A stretch of DNA of 64,000 bases from Blastocatellia bacterium. Lineage in GTDB: Bacteria > Acidobacteriota > Blastocatellia > Chloracidobacteriales > JADJPF01. The notes under the pieces are model-generated. The model worked only from the letters and a program-made list of their open reading frames with translations, did no database searches and was not told the DNA's origin. The position numbers and the translations under genes are program-made. Position 1 is the stretch's first letter. Each line of letters opens with the position of its first letter. Of the stretch, positions 63,746 to 64,000 are shown one piece after another. The stretch lies in the NCBI GenBank assembly GCA_016713405.1, contig JADJPF010000020.1:496001-560000 (forward strand), given 5' to 3'.

Positions 63746-64000
63746 ATGGATATAAATAAAATGACACAAAAAGCACAAGCAGCTATTTTGGCTGCTCGCA
63801 CAATTGCAACCAAAAATGCCAATCCAGAAGTTGATGTTGAGCATTTGCTCTTAGCTCTTTTAGAACAAGAAAACGGTCTTGCTCCAGCTATTTTAGAAAA
63901 AGCAGGAATTGCATCAGACATTGTTCGTAACCACCTCGCAAAAGAAGTTGACAAGTTGCCAAAAGTAAGTGGTGGTAGCGTTAGCTTAGAGCAAATGTAT
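63746..64000 (+). CDS. clpB: ClpB disaggregase, N-terminal part (cut by window end)
   Basis: 85 codons visible. They match the ClpB N-domain: MDINKMTQKAQAAILAA, ATKNANPEVDVEHLLLALLEQENGL and ILEKAGI, then LEQMY where the window stops. The full protein (usually about 860 residues) would be a hexameric AAA+ disaggregase working with DnaK. RBS GAGG precedes ATG 63746. Its position after two hsp20 genes supports a heat-shock operon. ClpC or ClpA N-domains look similar, but the AxNPEVDVEHLLLALL form and context favour ClpB. Confidence 0.85.
   Translation, partial: MDINKMTQKAQAAILAARTIATKNANPEVDVEHLLLALLEQENGLAPAILEKAGIASDIVRNHLAKEVDKLPKVSGGSVSLEQMY

Overview
The window is AT-rich (roughly one third G+C by eye) chromosomal DNA, gene-dense and with no transposase, integrase, phage gene or CRISPR array. 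Several features point to an Acidobacteriota-like bacterium, possibly a Blastocatellia-type low-GC lineage: a secreted von Willebrand factor A protein of the acidobacterial type, a TonB protein with Gly/Leu/Pro-Asn-Gly repeats, many Hanks-type Ser/Thr kinases with CPxC...CPYDG zinc ribbons, a TIGR02999-like ECF sigma factor beside a kinase that begins MTPERWQ, and a DUF4388-like domain. The taxonomic call is an inference. The cell is Gram-negative (outer-membrane barrel, TonB, lipoproteins).

Layout. 1-2.1 kb: end of an outer-membrane barrel gene facing a TonB gene. 2.5-8 kb: VWFA protein, then a three-gene run of a long-chain acyl-ACP-reductase-like fusion, an extended SDR reductase and a lipoprotein. 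8-15.4 kb: a PknK-like kinase/STAND ATPase, then a tight cassette of RAMA-domain protein, SAM methyltransferase with a Hen1-like ExxEH...H pattern, ATP-dependent RNA ligase and HD-like/polynucleotide kinase fusion. This looks like an RNA repair operon. 15.4-15.7 kb: REP-like palindromes. 15.9-16.6 kb: two PilZ proteins. 16.7-19.1 kb: sugar-phosphate mutase and nucleotidyltransferase. 19.4-22.5 kb: esterase, PP2C phosphatase and a HU-TPR-PilZ fusion, then tRNA-Arg and tRNA-Pro. 23-33 kb: SYLF protein, HEAT-repeat protein, kinase, TlpA-like thioredoxin and a tandem kinase/pseudokinase. 33.4-36.4 kb: clpS-clpS-clpA. 36.4-43 kb: lipoprotein, anchored solute-binding-like protein, a cluster of small unrecognised proteins, and TPR and zinc-ribbon proteins. 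43-47 kb: hpt, an rpiB-deoC pair of bacterial-microcompartment cargo type, M20 peptidase. 47.6-53.3 kb: gyrA, BON protein, CBS protein, aldehyde dehydrogenase. 53.5-60.4 kb: SEC-C protein, an ECF sigma/membrane protein/Spy-like module, and a second ECF sigma with an ankyrin-bearing membrane kinase. 60.4-64 kb: lon (broken), two hsp20 genes and the start of clpB.

Two themes recur. One is signalling: four Hanks-kinase proteins, a PP2C phosphatase, three PilZ proteins, two ECF sigma factors and many TPR/HEAT scaffolds. The other is protein and RNA quality control: ClpS/ClpA, Lon, Hsp20, ClpB and the RNA ligase/kinase cassette.

Caution for the reader: at least five genes carry single-base indels that split an otherwise intact reading frame (1914, 9209, 24820 and 24867, 33988, 47357), a sixth case is likely at 55808, and lon also lacks the whole Walker A/B stretch. 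The density suggests sequencing or assembly error at least in part, so I annotate these as whole genes with the break stated; only lon is listed as a pseudogene.
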